The position numbers were made by a program, and so were the translations under genes. This document shows positions 19,855 through 30,747 of a stretch of 64,000 bases of DNA, piece by piece. The notes beneath the pieces were generated by a model. It searched no databases, was not told the DNA's origin, and saw only the letters and a list, made by a program, of their open reading frames with translations. The first letter of the stretch is position 1; each line of letters starts with the position of its first letter. The stretch lies in assembly GCA_963921195.1 (NCBI GenBank), contig OY992536.1, positions 232,970,023 through 233,034,022 of the forward strand, given 5' to 3'. This stretch comes from Pegoplata infirma (taxonomy: Eukaryota > Arthropoda > Insecta > Diptera > Anthomyiidae).

Positions 19855-20984
19855 AATATTATATTCTGAGGATGTTTATTCTGGCTCGAGGTCATTATTT
19901 TCTTTACTAATTAAAACCATGACATTCTCATAGCATAATTTTCAAGAAAATTATTTTTTTGCTTTAAATTTATTTATGTTGGTCATTTTTGCAAAACTTA
20001 ATCGACACGTGTTTCGGAATTTGTCAGATTCCATTATCAAGATTATTTAGCAAAAAATAGAAACGATTTACTACAAAGTAGCAAACGAGTCTAATGACAA
20101 TCGTTGCCTTATTAGTATGGTACAATTTCTTCGTCTTTCTAATTCTCATTGTGAATAGAGGCGAATATGTAGTAATATTTTAGTTTGTGCACAAACGATT
20201 TGTCATTAGACTCGTTTGCTACTTTGTAGAAAATCGTTTCTAATTTTTGCTAAATAATCTTGACAATGGAATCTGACAAATTCCGAAACACGTGTCGATT
20301 AAGTCTTTCAAAAATGACCAACATAAATAAATTTAAAACAAAAAATAATTTTCTTGAAAATTATGCTATGAGAATATCATGGAAAGGTGGTCAAATGAGT
20401 TAGCATGAAAGAATACCAAACGTTTTGTGGTTAAGCCAGACAAGAAAGTGGCTAACTATCTACTCAGCCTCAGTAGAATAGACTGTCGCAGACTTACTGA
20501 CTTAATTACGGGACACAATGCCTGTGCTCGTCATATGACGAGATTAGGTGTCTTATCAGACCCATTATGCGTGGCTTGTCTTGAGGATGATGACACAACT
20601 GAACATTACGTCTGTTGTTGTCCAGCGTTCTCAAGGGCTAGACTGCGGATATTGGGTTCTGATATTCTGTCTATGGACACGGTCCATGGACTTCCCTTGT
20701 CAGATTTTCTCAAGTTTGTCAAAGCAACTGAGAAATTCTGAACAAGCACTTTTCTTTCTTTTTCTTCTCAACCTTTTATCACCCTTACTTAATCTTTCTT
20801 TTCAGGGTACGGTACAATGGACTATTTGAAGTCTGAGCGCCATGGACTTGCCTAGAAAATTTACTTATTTTTAGGCTTGTACAACCCACCCTCAACTCAA
20901 CTCAACAATGCTATGAGAATATCATAGTTTTAATTGGTAAAGAAAATAATGACCTCGAGCCAGAGTAAACATCCTCACAATTTT
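19855..20984. mobile_element. Palindromic Penelope-like element remnant (tentative)
   Basis: Two arms mirror each other. The left runs from about 19862 (TGAGGATGTTTATTCTGGCT) to about 20095. The right runs from about 20200 to 20380 and resumes at 20908-20984, where it is split by a non-LTR fragment. Each arm contains a short GGAAT...ATTCC stem followed by GAAACACGTGTCG, resembling the hammerhead-type motifs of Penelope-like elements, though the catalytic core is not exact. A one-armed relative lies at 40207-40440. The family call is inference. Confidence 0.45.
20381..20907 (+). pseudogene. 5'-truncated non-LTR retrotransposon, C-terminal fragment
   Basis: The insertion is bounded by an 18-bp direct repeat, ATGCTATGAGAATATCAT (20363-20380 and 20908-20925). 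The frame at 20382-20741 has an in-frame TGA near 20406, then a readable C-terminus: Asn-Tyr-Leu-Leu-Ser-Leu-Ser-Arg, then Leu-Ile-Thr-Gly-His, then a C-X2-C-X8-H-X3-C motif, as in the region after RNase H in RNase H-bearing non-LTR elements. The 3' end is a CTCAA pentamer repeat rather than poly(A). It was dead on arrival: RT and RNase H domains are missing. Confidence 0.82.
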
Positions 20985-21280
20985 GAAGAAAAAAAATTAT
21001 GAAAAAAAAATTTGATGAAAAAAAAAAATCTTGTTGAAAAATGATTAAATTACTTTTTATTCACCAGCTGGTAAAAAACGGTTTTATTCACCATCAGGTG
21101 AATTATTATCCAAGTCACAAATCGAGTTACAAACCCTTTTGGTTTTAAGAAAATGAAAACAGTAATTCATATTTTCTTTCTTGTTAGTCGGTAGCTTATA
21201 TAGTCAAACTGAGGTGACGTCCTGGATCATTTTTAAAATTTGACGCCAGCCTAAAAACATTATCATGGCAAAAGGTTATT

Positions 21281-21307
21281 TGTAATTCGAAAAAAATCAA
21301 TTGCAAT
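21281..21307 (+). repeat. 20-21 bp minisatellite, right part
   Basis: TTGTAATTCGAAAAAAATCA matches the units at 15757-16145 and follows directly after X copy II, showing that X landed within the array. It is ended by a DINE head. Confidence 0.65.
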
Positions 21308-22518
21308 TAAAAACAAGTAGAAAAGTTTTATTCGACTATTTTGAATCTATGAATAAACTCCACAATGCATTTTTTTAAAGGATAGTACATTTTTTGACGT
21401 GAAAAAAATTAACAATTTTGATTAGAATTATATTATTTTGAGTAAAAAACTCTTTTTTTGTCATTAAAAAAAAAAAAAAAAAATACAATTTTTATTTTTT
21501 GAGTGTAAAATTTTTTTCGATTGTAATGTTTTTTTTACTGTAAAAATATTTCTAAGTGAATGCACGTACGCATGTACAAAAAATATTGTAATTTTTTTAA
21601 ATAAAAGCAACATTTTTTTTGAGTGTAAAATTATTTCTGAGTGTAAATTTTTTTTGAGTGTAAAATTTTTTTGAGCGTAAAATTTTTTTTGAGTGTAAAA
21701 TTTTTTTCGGGTGTAATTTTTAATGCTTTTAAAACTAAACAAGTTTTAAAAGCATTTAAAACTAAACAAGTTTGAAATGCATTGTTAAGATACCGACAAT
21801 GCTTTTAAAACTTGTTTAACACGTGGCATTCAAGATGAAACCAATCTGAAATTCAGGGTTTTGCTTACAACTTTTGAACCACTCCACCGATTGAGCTGAA
21901 ATTCAATACCAAACAGACTAGGGAACGGCAAATGTATATGCCAAGCTTCAGCAGTCTCATTATTGTCTTTCGAAAGTTAACGTGTTTTTAATCTCGTAAA
22001 TTACCAATAAACACTAGCCGAAATTTACTCCTTTGCTGATAACTTTTTAACCACTGGACCGATTTGGCTGGATTGCGATACCAACCCGACCAACATATGT
22101 ATATGCCAAACTTCAGTAGCCTCTGTAAAGTCTTTCAAAAGTTACCGTGTTTTCTACGGACGGACGGACGGACGGGCATCGCTAGATTGTGAATATATGA
22201 ATGCCTTACTGCAAAAACTTGATAAGCAACATTTTATTTTTTGTTCTACTGATGTTCCATTGACAAATTTTTGGCAGAAGTTTTGCTTAAACACTCCGTA
22301 CAAGTATTCTGAGTATGAATGTCCTTTAAAAGATTTGTTTTCTACATTATTTCAAAAGTTTTGAGTCCAAAACCACCATAACATGAAATGTTGCTTATCG
22401 AGTTTTTACAATAAGCCCTTGATATATACTTTATGTGGTCCTAGACCAATATTTCGATGTGTTACAAACGGAATGACCAACTTACATATACCCTCTACAA
22501 CTAGAGTGGAGAGAATAA
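21308..22518 (+). mobile_element. DINE-1/Helentron-like repeat with nested 211-bp MITE
   Basis: The head ACAAGTAGAAAAGTTTTATT and tail ACTAGAGTGGAGAGAATAAA frame it. The core has CGGACGGACGGACGGGCATC. Positions 21607-21718 hold about six TTTTTTTGAGTGTAAAAT-like units. The expected GATCATGAATATATATAC segment is broken by a MITE at 22205-22415. Head and tail have each lost some of the CCTCCAC/GTGGAGG match through mutation. Confidence 0.8.
22205..22415. mobile_element. 211-bp MITE with 30-bp inverted ends
   Basis: The left CTTACTGCAAAAACTTGATA and the inverse of the right end CTTATTGTAAAAACTCGATA match at most positions and continue into AGCAACATTT on both. It interrupts the DINE core between CGCTAGAT and ATATATACTTTATG. 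Target duplication is unclear. It is non-coding and unassigned. Confidence 0.7.
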
Positions 22519-22524
22519 AAAAAA

Positions 22525-23390
22525 AGTTTCTAAATCATTGGTAAGCCACAAAAATATTTCACAAAGTATTTTTGTCAATCAAAAATATTTTTAAACTCGA
22601 AAAAAAATTTACACTTAAAAAAAACTTAGTTAAATATTTTTTTTTACAAGAATTAAAAAAAAAGTTTTTTACTCAAAATAAAATTTTTGTAATAAAAATT
22701 GACTATCACTTAAAAAAAGACATTGTGGAAAGTATTCATGGATTCGACTAACAAGGGAAGTCTCCCTGGTGTCACCCTCCGATCTTCATGAAATTTGGAT
22801 ATGTTGTTAAGAACGAAAATTAATTCGACACGTATTTTTTTTTTAGCGGCCCAAACTCATTTTTGGGGGGGTCGATTTGTATGGGGGGAAATTGACCTTT
22901 TTCAGTTTTTTACGATTTACGCCTACTTAAACAAAATTGATATAGGCATGTGTGGTATCAGATTAAAGGTATTAATAAATACCTATCTCGTGGTGCTAAC
23001 AACGGGCCAAAGAAGTTAAAATTTTTCGACTTATTAACAAAAATGTCCTAAAATTTTGGTATTTTACTCAATATGACGAAAAGTTGTGCATGTTTGGACA
23101 CGTTCTTAGCACACGTAGATAGGTTTTCCAAAGACCTTTCATTTGGTATGTAACATGACTAGGTTTCTTTGCATAATATAGGAGATAAACGAAAAAAACT
23201 GAAAAATGGCCTTGTCTTCCCCCCTCCTTTTTACCCCCTAAATATGAATTTGGGCAGCTAAAAAAAATACGTGTCCCTTTATTTTTTCTGCTCTACAAAA
23301 TAAAACCAATTCCATAAAGATCCGCGGGTGACACTAGGGAGACTTCCCTTGTAAGTCGAATTTAACTTCTCTACTTGTTTTTAATCGTGG
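22525..23390 (-). mobile_element. Reversed DINE head fragment split by a MITE
   Basis: Read on the minus strand this has the DINE head (ACAAGTAGAGAAGTTAAATT, then GTCGAAT), a GAGTGTAAA-type body and GCTTACC, but no tail. It faces the preceding DINE tail to tail. A 600-bp MITE (22752-23351) is inserted in the head hairpin. Confidence 0.75.
22752..23351. mobile_element. CAAGGGAAGT-ended MITE with 3-bp TAA target duplication
   Basis: The left CAAGGGAAGTCTCCCTGGTG and the inverse right CAAGGGAAGTCTCCCTAGTG match almost perfectly. TAA is duplicated on both sides (22749-22751, 23352-23354), and the joined flanks restore a DINE head hairpin (GATTCGACTAAGTCGAAT). A 3-bp target duplication suggests the PIF/Harbinger class. 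Arms include TTTTTTTAGC(G/T)GCCCAAA mirrored blocks. A relative of similar length is at 49990-50584. Confidence 0.78.
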
Positions 23391-25164
23391 TTGTTTGAGT
23401 TCGTCACGCAAAAATCTATTAAACAATAAAATTAACCATGTTTAGCATTGAATCATATTCGTTCCGGTGAAAAATTTTCTCGAAGTCATATTAATTTAAG
23501 TGGATAAAATTACAGATTTTAAAATATTTTTCTAATCGATCAATTCTCAGTATATTTTTTGTTTCACTACTGTATTTCTTAATTTTATAAATAAAAATAA
23601 TAATTAGTTAAAGACCAGTAATCATTAAAATACATTCAACTAGACAATTGTTGTATTTATATTTTGTTTTTTCCAAAAAATTAATTTAATGAAAAAGTTT
23701 ATAATCTGTTTTGGTAGAAATTGTTTTCCCTCTACAGCACTTGATTTTTTTGGGTATTTTATGTACTGTTTTCCTTTTTTGCTGTTGTTTAATAAAATTA
23801 AAAACTTTTTCCTCCTGCTTAAACTTGATTTATTGAATCAATACAAGTTTAAAAAAGTTAAAAGATGAAGAATATTTTTTTAAAGTTTTTTTTTAAGAAA
23901 TAGAAAAAAAAATATAAAAGAATTTATATTAATCATACGCCACGTGATAAATAAAATGTACAATAGGGGTTTTTTGTTGGCATAATTATCAGTGTTCTAC
24001 CATACAAAGTTCACATTAGTGTTAACGCTCAAAATTCTAGAAGTTAAAAATTAACTTGCATACATTGTGAATGATTCTCATATTGTTAATGGCTCTCTTT
24101 GGTATTAATAAAAAAGATAAATGTTTTTGTGTTGCTTTTAAGCTAAATTGCGTCTAATAAACTATTTTTATCAATATTTCATCGAAAATGTGTAATATTT
24201 TACAAAACTATTCCAAACGGTGTTAAATTAAATTGAGAAATTTATGGGAGTTAATGTGTCGTTTTTTTCGTTTCGATGTATGGCAACAATCACAGTTTGC
24301 CAACAAAAAAGGCCTAATATAATTTAAAATACGTATACGTACTGTTGTCCATTTAAAATTAGGTATTTATGTTAATCATACGCCATGGATGAAAACATAA
24401 GTTGCAATACAATTAATATTGCTCATACGTCTAGTTTAGCTAAATACGTGACAGATTGCATATTTTTGTATGGGGAAAAAATTGTTTTATATACATATCT
24501 CGAAATCCGTTACACTGATTTTGACAGTTTTCTGCAAGATTTCTGATTGTTAGCGTAGGAAACCAAAAATATGTCGGTCGAAATCGAAATAATTTTTTTT
24601 TTGTCTAATGATACATACAAGCTTTGTCCAACGATTAATAATCCTTCGATTAATCGTTTCAACAAAACCGAACTGCTTTTCGAATAATTTTACAATTACG
24701 GTTTTTAAATAACGAATAAACCGATTAATGTATGTATTAAGAAAGAGATTAGTTTTAATCTTAGGATCATAGATTTTACTAAATGCCTGATAAATGCTAC
24801 AACTAAATCTAACTTTTTCATAAAAATCTTCGAAAGGAAAACGACAAGTGTTTCAATGTTAACATAACTTTAATATGCGAAAGTATCTAAGAAATGCCAC
24901 GCACATTTTCTTGGTCTTTTCAAAGCAATAAATTTACTCTGTTGTCCTGTAATAATAAACTGTCTATGGTTATGTTCTCAAATTTACGTAAATAAATAAC
25001 TAAGCGCACACTTACATTCAAAAGAAACAGATATACAACTGACCAGTTTGTTTAAACCGGTTTGTTTTGAGCCCTGAAATAATTGTTTTGTTGAAAGTTA
25101 TATAATAGGACGTCCCGTAAAATTTAAATTTTCGAATTATACGTTACGTTAGGGGTGGTTGTGG
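23391..25164. other. AT-rich DNA without recognisable features
   Basis: No gene is seen in about 1.8 kb. TTAATCATACGCCA occurs twice (about 23931 and 24373), hinting at a dispersed or duplicated motif. The rest is unrecognised and may be original intergenic DNA. Confidence 0.5.
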
Positions 25165-25638
25165 GGAAATTTTTGATAAAAAATTTGCAATGTCATTTTC
25201 AGTCGAAAACCAACATCAAAGTTGGAAAAAATTAAGTATTTCGACCAAAATTCATGTCCGAATTTTTTGACCAAATCCGGCTCAAAAATTCGGAAATTTT
25301 GTGTACTTGATAGCTGATTTTTAAATATAAAAATTATTCTTTATCCAAATTGGCCTGAAATGTTGGAAAATGTTAAGTGTGTTGTCTAAAAAATATTTAA
25401 AAAAAATAAATAAAAAACACGATTCTGTAGACCAAAATCGAGGTTTTGGAATTTTTTAAGTATTTTTCCAATAAAGTAATAAATTAAAAAATTTCAATTT
25501 TTTAAAGCCATATTTGGTCAAAAAATTCGGACACGAATTTTGATTGAAATACATATTTTATTCCAATTTTGACCGCTGGTTTCCGACTGAAAATAACATT
25601 GTAAAATTTTTTAAACAAGTGTCGTCAAAAATTTAGTT
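25165..25638. mobile_element. Imperfect palindromic MITE
   Basis: Left-arm blocks AATGTCATTTTCAGTCG and TTCATGTCCGAATTTTTTGA reappear inverted on the right (TCAAAAAATTCGGACACGAA; CGACTGAAAATAACATT). The arms are about 200 bp. Outer termini are ambiguous in AT-rich flanks, so no target duplication is assigned. Confidence 0.6.
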
Positions 25639-25838
25639 TTTTGTATCCATTTGTACTATGGAGCCAACAAAATATATCCATTTTCAGTTCTGTTTAAAAT
25701 TTACAAAAAAAAATATAGCGACTTTTTTGTTTTTTTTTTTTCAAAATTTATAAAATCCAAAAATTATTATACTTTGAAGATTTTTACCATTCAAAATGCA
25801 CATAAAAAATATTTAAAAAAAAAAATATGTTTTTGATG

Positions 25839-26129
25839 CAAATGCAATTTCTTGAAGCATATTTCAAAACATCATCCCCATTGGTTTTGGCCATCCCAAA
25901 GTCTACCCAAGCCAAGCAGTTTGATATACGACTCATATGTGTCCCTGGGCACAGAGATTCCAGTGAATTGCAAAGCCGAGAAGCTTGTAAGACTGGGAAC
26001 ATCCTTACGGGTACCAAAGGAATTTCAATGTGTTGGTATATCTCTAGAATCATAGACTAATCAGAGATGGGAAAATGAAAGTAAATGTTAGACAACAATG
26101 ACAGATTTGTTCTTATCTTAATCAGTAGG
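25839..26129 (+). pseudogene. Decayed non-LTR RNase H remnant, segment B left part
   Basis: This is the orthologue of 1-205 plus 1996-2040, uninterrupted by the hAT element. Shifted frames show Val-Pro-Gly-His-Arg then Asn-Cys-Lys-Ala-Glu-Lys-Leu, the decayed end of an RNase H domain; the final catalytic Asp codon is changed here, whereas segment A still reads Ala-Asp-Glu. It is broken at 26130 by a younger non-LTR insertion. Overlapping short open frames on both strands are remnants, not genes. Confidence 0.7.
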
Positions 26130-27042
26130 TTAGGTTAGGTTAGAGGTGGCGGAGTCAAAGACTCCTCACATAGACCGGATGGTCCATAGCGAAACCACAA
26201 TAATTCCTCAGCGACGCTGATAGAACGCATTTGTCCTCATCGCGAATTGTACTATTTGCCTTAGGTCGACATTCGAAACCGTTTCCAAGCTCTCGAAGTC
26301 ATATCTGCCTAAAATGTGCAGTCGGGTTCTGGCCAAAGCGGGACATTGGCAAAGAATATGTTCGACCGTTTCTTCAGTGTTAGGTGCATCGCACCTTCTA
26401 CAGCTTGCATCAGAAATAAGTCCCATCTTCTTTCTATGATAACCTATTAGGCAGTGCCTGGTGATCACTCCAGTAAGTACACGGCAGTTCCATCTAGTGA
26501 GTGAGAGTAAGTATTCAGGTTTTCTTAGACTGTAGCATGCCCACAATCTTCTACTGATCGCACTTGTTGTTAGCTCTCTCCACTTTCTATTAGCCATTGC
26601 AGTGTTTTGAATGTCGCGTAGCGATCTGAAGTGCTGGATTGGTGGATCAATATGCACAGAAATACCAATACCATCAGCACCTTGTTTCGCGAGCTCGTCC
26701 GCTCTCTCGTTTCCTTGAATACCTATGTGACCTGGTACCCATATTAGTTTCACCTTGTTCATACTCCCTAAACTTTGTAAATTCTCGAAGCATTCGAAAA
26801 CTACTTTCGACTTTTTGTAAAAGCTTTTAAGAGCTTTTAGAGCAGCTTGGCTGTCAACGTAAATGTTAAATTCTCTGTTTGTCTCATCACCGAACTGTAA
26901 ATCCGCCCTGCTTATGGCAACTATTTCGGCCTGGAAAATGCAAGAGACCAATGGAAGGATAAAAGTCTTCTCCAAATCTCGCAAACTCGTTGAAAAACCT
27001 GCACCGACTCACATGGATTGTTTGGAGCTGTCTGTGAATATG
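26130..27042 (-). pseudogene. 5'-truncated non-LTR retrotransposon with RNase H domain
   Basis: On the minus strand a frame open from 26984 down to 26208 (258 codons from a TTG) encodes most of an RNase HI domain: catalytic-type Glu20 (Gln-Ala-Glu), Asp44 (Tyr-Val-Asp-Ser), Trp82-Val-Pro-Gly-His86 and Asp96 (Arg-Ala-Asp-Glu). A C-terminal Cys195-X2-Cys198-X10-His209-X4-Cys214 motif follows. Upstream, Phe-Thr-Asp, the first catalytic Asp, is present but separated by an in-frame TGA. Imperfect 14-bp flanking repeats (26116-26129, 27043-27056; 11 of 14 match) suggest target duplication. The 3' end is a CCTAA pentamer tail. RT and ORF1 are absent. Clade within the RNase H-bearing group is not resolved. 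Confidence 0.88.
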
Positions 27043-27056
27043 TCTTAACTGGTAGG

Positions 27057-27141
27057 GCAAAAGTGAGCTGATATCGCTTCCAAAAGGAGAGATTTCAACG
27101 GTGGTTGCTGTTATTCCCAGAGATTGTCTTATAAGGAAGCA
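27057..27141 (+). pseudogene. Decayed non-LTR remnant, segment B right part
   Basis: This is the orthologue of 2041-2160: GAGCTGATATCGCTTCCAAA onward, with the Val-Val-Ala-Val-Ile and Cys-Leu-Ile-Arg-Lys stretches of the region after RNase H. It is bounded by the younger retrotransposon on the left and the TA-flanked MITE on the right. Confidence 0.55.
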
Positions 27142-27488
27142 TACACTTAAAAAAATATGTCATTGACTGTTTGAAGTCTATTTAAAAAGTTTTACGTTTT
27201 GTGGTTTTTAAAAGAAAGAACATTTATTTAACGTTCAGTTTTTTCAAATGACTATTTCTGTTCTTTGTTTTAAAAATAACAACATAAAAAATAAAGACTT
27301 TCATTAGCATTAAATTTTTAAACTCATTTATTTTTGTTCTGTAAGTAAAAATAAGCGATTCTTCTTTAATTTTTAATGATTTGTGTTTTTTAAAGAACAA
27401 TCATTAGCTTTTACGTACTTGTGTGGGGTATTTTTTTTGTAGAAAATTAAAATTAAAAAAATTATTTATAAAAATATAAAAACATGTT

Positions 27489-27560
27489 TGTATCAAGTGA
27501 CTGTGGCTCGATGGGTAGAGTGTCTGGCCAGAATGTAGTTGATTGCGAGATCGACTCTCC
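27489..27560 (+). repeat. tRNA-like sequence (SINE head candidate), copy B
   Basis: This is the counterpart of 2524-2592. GTGGCTCGATGGGTAGAGTG (A-box-like) and GAGATCGACTCTCC (B-box-like) are kept, with substitutions mostly between the boxes. The alignment between copies is ungapped across the boxes. Confidence 0.55.
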
Positions 27561-27621
27561 AAAATTTTATTAAAAAATTTTCAAATATAATTCAATAGAA
27601 AAATTGTAAAAATCATTGGCC

Positions 27622-27782
27622 CTTACCACAAGAAAACAAAATGTCTATTTTAACAAAAGTTTTATTTTAAATTTCAAATTTTCAATACATTTTTTGAAAG
27701 TCGATTTTAAAAACAAAAACAATTTGTATGGAAATAAAATTAAAAGCTCATTTTAAAATTATTTTATTTTCTTGTGGTAAAG
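27622..27782. mobile_element. 161-bp MITE with CTTTACCACAAGAAAA ends
   Basis: The left CTTACCACAAGAAAACAAAA and the inverse of the right end, CTTTACCACAAGAAAATAAA, match closely. It is absent from segment A at about 2645-2665, so it inserted after the duplication. The target duplication is not clear. Confidence 0.72.
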
Positions 27783-28334
27783 CTGATTAATTTTTAGATC
27801 ATTTATTTTTAATATTTTCGTAGTTAATTTTTTTTTTTAATTTGTTGGTAAAAATATCACAATTATCATTAATTTTTAATGTTTTCGTAGGTTATTTTTT
27901 TTTTTTTTCAAATTTATTGGTAAACAAAATGAAAGTGACGTTATTTTTTATTAATGTTCAATGTTATTAACAGTAAAAAATAAATGTTGATGTTTGTTAA
28001 AACAAATAAATAATTACTGGGATGGCTTTCAATTGTTTTATCACTTGTTTTAAATGTATTTTTCATTTGTTTTGGCCTACAAAATATTTTGAGTGTACAC
28101 ATCGGTTAAATGTGCCATCAAATGACTTTGGCCGTAGTTGCATGGCACGGCACTTTCTGATTCGAGACTTGCTACCCTTGGATTCATGGAGCTATACGAT
28201 CTTTTTGAATTGTCGCATGTCAGAATTCAATATATGATAAGAATTTTCATAAGAAGCTTAAATTTGTTTAACGCCTGGGACTAGTAGGGGAACTTATTGC
28301 AGTCCCGTGCTATTACAACAGACTTCAGAGTATA

Positions 28335-30239
28335 TGGGGCATTCCATGTCAAATCAGACACTTTGAATTTTTTTTTTTTTTAGATTTTCCCAATTTGTTT
28401 ACAGTTTTCAGTACCCTTCGAAAGCCCCTTCGTGGTAAATTTTCAGATTTTTTTGATGACCCGTTCAAAAGATATCTAATTTTAAAAAATTGATAGTTTG
28501 TTCCTTTACTCAAACTTCTTTTACTCATAACTTCTTCAATAATGGTCCAAATTTCAAATTTTTTTTCAAAATGTTTGTTTTTTACGTACTTTTTGAAAAG
28601 TATTCTCAAAAAATTCTTAAAAGTGCATTAGTATCCGATTTTTAAGTTTTAAAATTTAAATCTAATTTTTGAAATAGTTTGTACTCTTCGATTTTTTTGA
28701 AATTTTTTTGCGCAAAACTTCTATCGATTCTACAATTTTTTTGCCCAAGAGTATTGTGGGATAACGATTATTACTATTTTTTAAAATTTTTTGAAAAAAT
28801 CGTATTGTAATTTTCCAATCTTAAAATCATTTCTACTGCACCAATGGTGCATCATAAAGAAGTCATTTAGAAGACCGACCCCCATTTATTTTTGCGTCTT
28901 AACATTTCTTTGGAACAAGCTAATACCCTGTCTCCAATTTCTAAGGGGGCTCCGACACAAAACGACAATTTTTAAAATTTGCTCCATCCGCTCTAACCGC
29001 CCTAATAGTGCCCTTAGAGCAACAAAATGTATGACCGACCAACAATATTTTTTTAGTCCACACATTTTCTCTGAACATACCTACCCTCTATCTTTAAGTG
29101 TTAAGGCGGTCCCCATAAATTTTTTTTTAATTTTTATGTAAATTTGTTTTATTTAATCAGCTTCTACCGGTTCAATGGTGCGTCCGAGAGGGGTCATTAG
29201 TGAGACCGACCCCCATTTATTTTTACCCTACAACATTTTTACATTTTTACATTTTTATCAAATTTGCTCCAACAGTTATTTGTATGGGAGCCTACTTAGA
29301 GAGCGGAGATAGGGCGTAGGTATGTTTTAAAAAATTGTTTTGGGGTAAAAATAAATGAGGGTAATGACCCCTCTCGGACGCACCATTGGACCGGTAGAAG
29401 CTGATAAAATAAAACAAATTTACAAAAAACAAAAAAATTGTATGGGGACCGCCTTAACAGTTAAAGATAGTGGGTAGGTGTGTTCAGAGAAAATGTTTGG
29501 ACTAGAAAAATATTGTGGGTCGGTCATACATTTAATTGCTCTAAGGGCACTATTAGGGCAGTTAGAGCGGTTGGAGCCAATTTTAAAAAAATTTCGTTTT
29601 GTGTGGGAGCCCCCATAAAAATTTGAGATAGGGTATTAGTTTGTTCCAAAGAAATGTTAAGACGCAAAAATTAATGGGGGTCGGTCTTATACATATATGA
29701 CGCCTCTATGACGCACCATTGGAGCAGTAGAAATGATTTTATGATTGGAAAATTACAATAAATTTTTTTAAAAAAATTTTAAAAAATAGTAGTTACCGTT
29801 ATCCCACGATTTTCCATGGCAAAAAATTTGTAGAATCAAATGAAGTTTTACACAAAAAAATTTCAAAAAAATCGAAAAGTACAAACATTTTCAAAAATGA
29901 GATTTAAATTTTAAAACTTAAAACTTAAAAGTCGCATACTAGAGCGGGTTTAAGAATTTTTTGGAATTTTTTTTTTTTTTATTTAGGTAAAAAAACAAAA
30001 ATTTTGAAAAAAAAAAAAAAAAAAATTGGACTATTATTGAAGAAGTAATGAGTAAAAGGAGTTAGAGTAAAGGAACAAACTACCAATTTTTAAAAATTCG
30101 ATAACTTTTGAACGGGTCATCAAAAAAATCTTAAAATTTACCACAAAGGAGTTTTCGAAGGGTACTAAAAACTGTAAAGAAATTGGAAAAATCTAAAAAA
30201 AATGTTTTCAAAGTGTCCGATTTGACATGGAATGCCCCA
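28335..30239. mobile_element. Foldback element, TGGGGCATTCC family, copy B
   Basis: This is the duplicate of 3186-5067, with the same TA-flanked termini and about 900-bp arms. The open frames at 28791-29141 and 28349-28609 recur in other copies only because the arms recur. The left arm is slightly more diverged near poly-T runs. Confidence 0.88.
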
Positions 30240-30747
30240 TATGTATGTGTGCTAACATAAGCCGTCGCCACTTAAAACCAAACCTAACCAAATAGGCTTA
30301 AAATTCTCAAATATACCATGCCCGTAAATTTATACGCACTTTAACATCTTAAGAACCCAGTTGGCAACGTCCTCGAGACATTCTCAGTGACGGAGAGGTG
30401 ACATGTCAGAGTCACTGCTAACATCTCTATGTACTGGGTTGAGGACAGTTTCATACAAATTTTCAAAATGTCCTCACTCAAAGTCAGTGGTAGTCAGGGC
30501 TGACCTTCTGGAGACATGTCACCTAAGACATCTTTGGGAAAATGTCTGACGTAGGTAATGTGAAAGTACAAAAAAATTTCGTATTTACTTTAGCTTTTAC
30601 TTTTATCCATTGTCCTTTATAAATTATCTTTCTAATATTTAGAACTTTTCGCCTTTTTTATTCCCAACTGAATTTGAACGTGGAACCTTACTTTTTTTAG
30701 TCCCACACCTAACTACTTGTTCCATACTTTATTTTCAAAATTGTTTT
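30240..30747. other. Duplicated unrecognised DNA with empty hAT site
   Basis: It aligns with 5068-5430 and 7231-7320. ATTCCCAACTGAATTTG at about 30660 is the uninterrupted counterpart of the hAT target in A. No gene is seen. Confidence 0.55.

Larger units (their letters stand above)
16146..21267 (+). mobile_element. Composite repeat X, copy II, with large internal insertions
   Basis: It starts CATGGTAATGTTTTGCTGAA and ends AAAAACATTATCATG, matching copy I. Left block 16146-16560, including a reversed DINE-like piece (GTCCATCTGTCTGTAG at 16314); GATGAAAAA array at 16575-16790, 19510-19800 and 20985-21040; right block 21040-21267 with hairpin ATTCACCATCAGGTGAAT (21086-21103). The array is split by a CCCAGC-ended element (16794-19507) and a palindrome with a retrotransposon inside (19855-20984). 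The host minisatellite resumes at about 21281. Confidence 0.65.
27144..28095. mobile_element. TA-flanked MITE with internal tRNA-like sequence, copy B
   Basis: This is the orthologue of 2162-2947. The ends CACTTAAAAAAATATGTC and CAAAATATTTTGAGTG are flanked by TA (27142-27143, 28096-28097). It is about 165 bp longer than copy A because of a MITE at 27622-27782. The tRNA-like part is at 27489-27560. Confidence 0.72.

Noticed and set aside
26126..26145. Interstitial telomere repeat (TTAGG)n
   Set aside because: There are only about three to four units, they sit exactly at the 3' end of a non-LTR element, and flies lack TTAGG telomeres; a retrotransposon tail is simpler.
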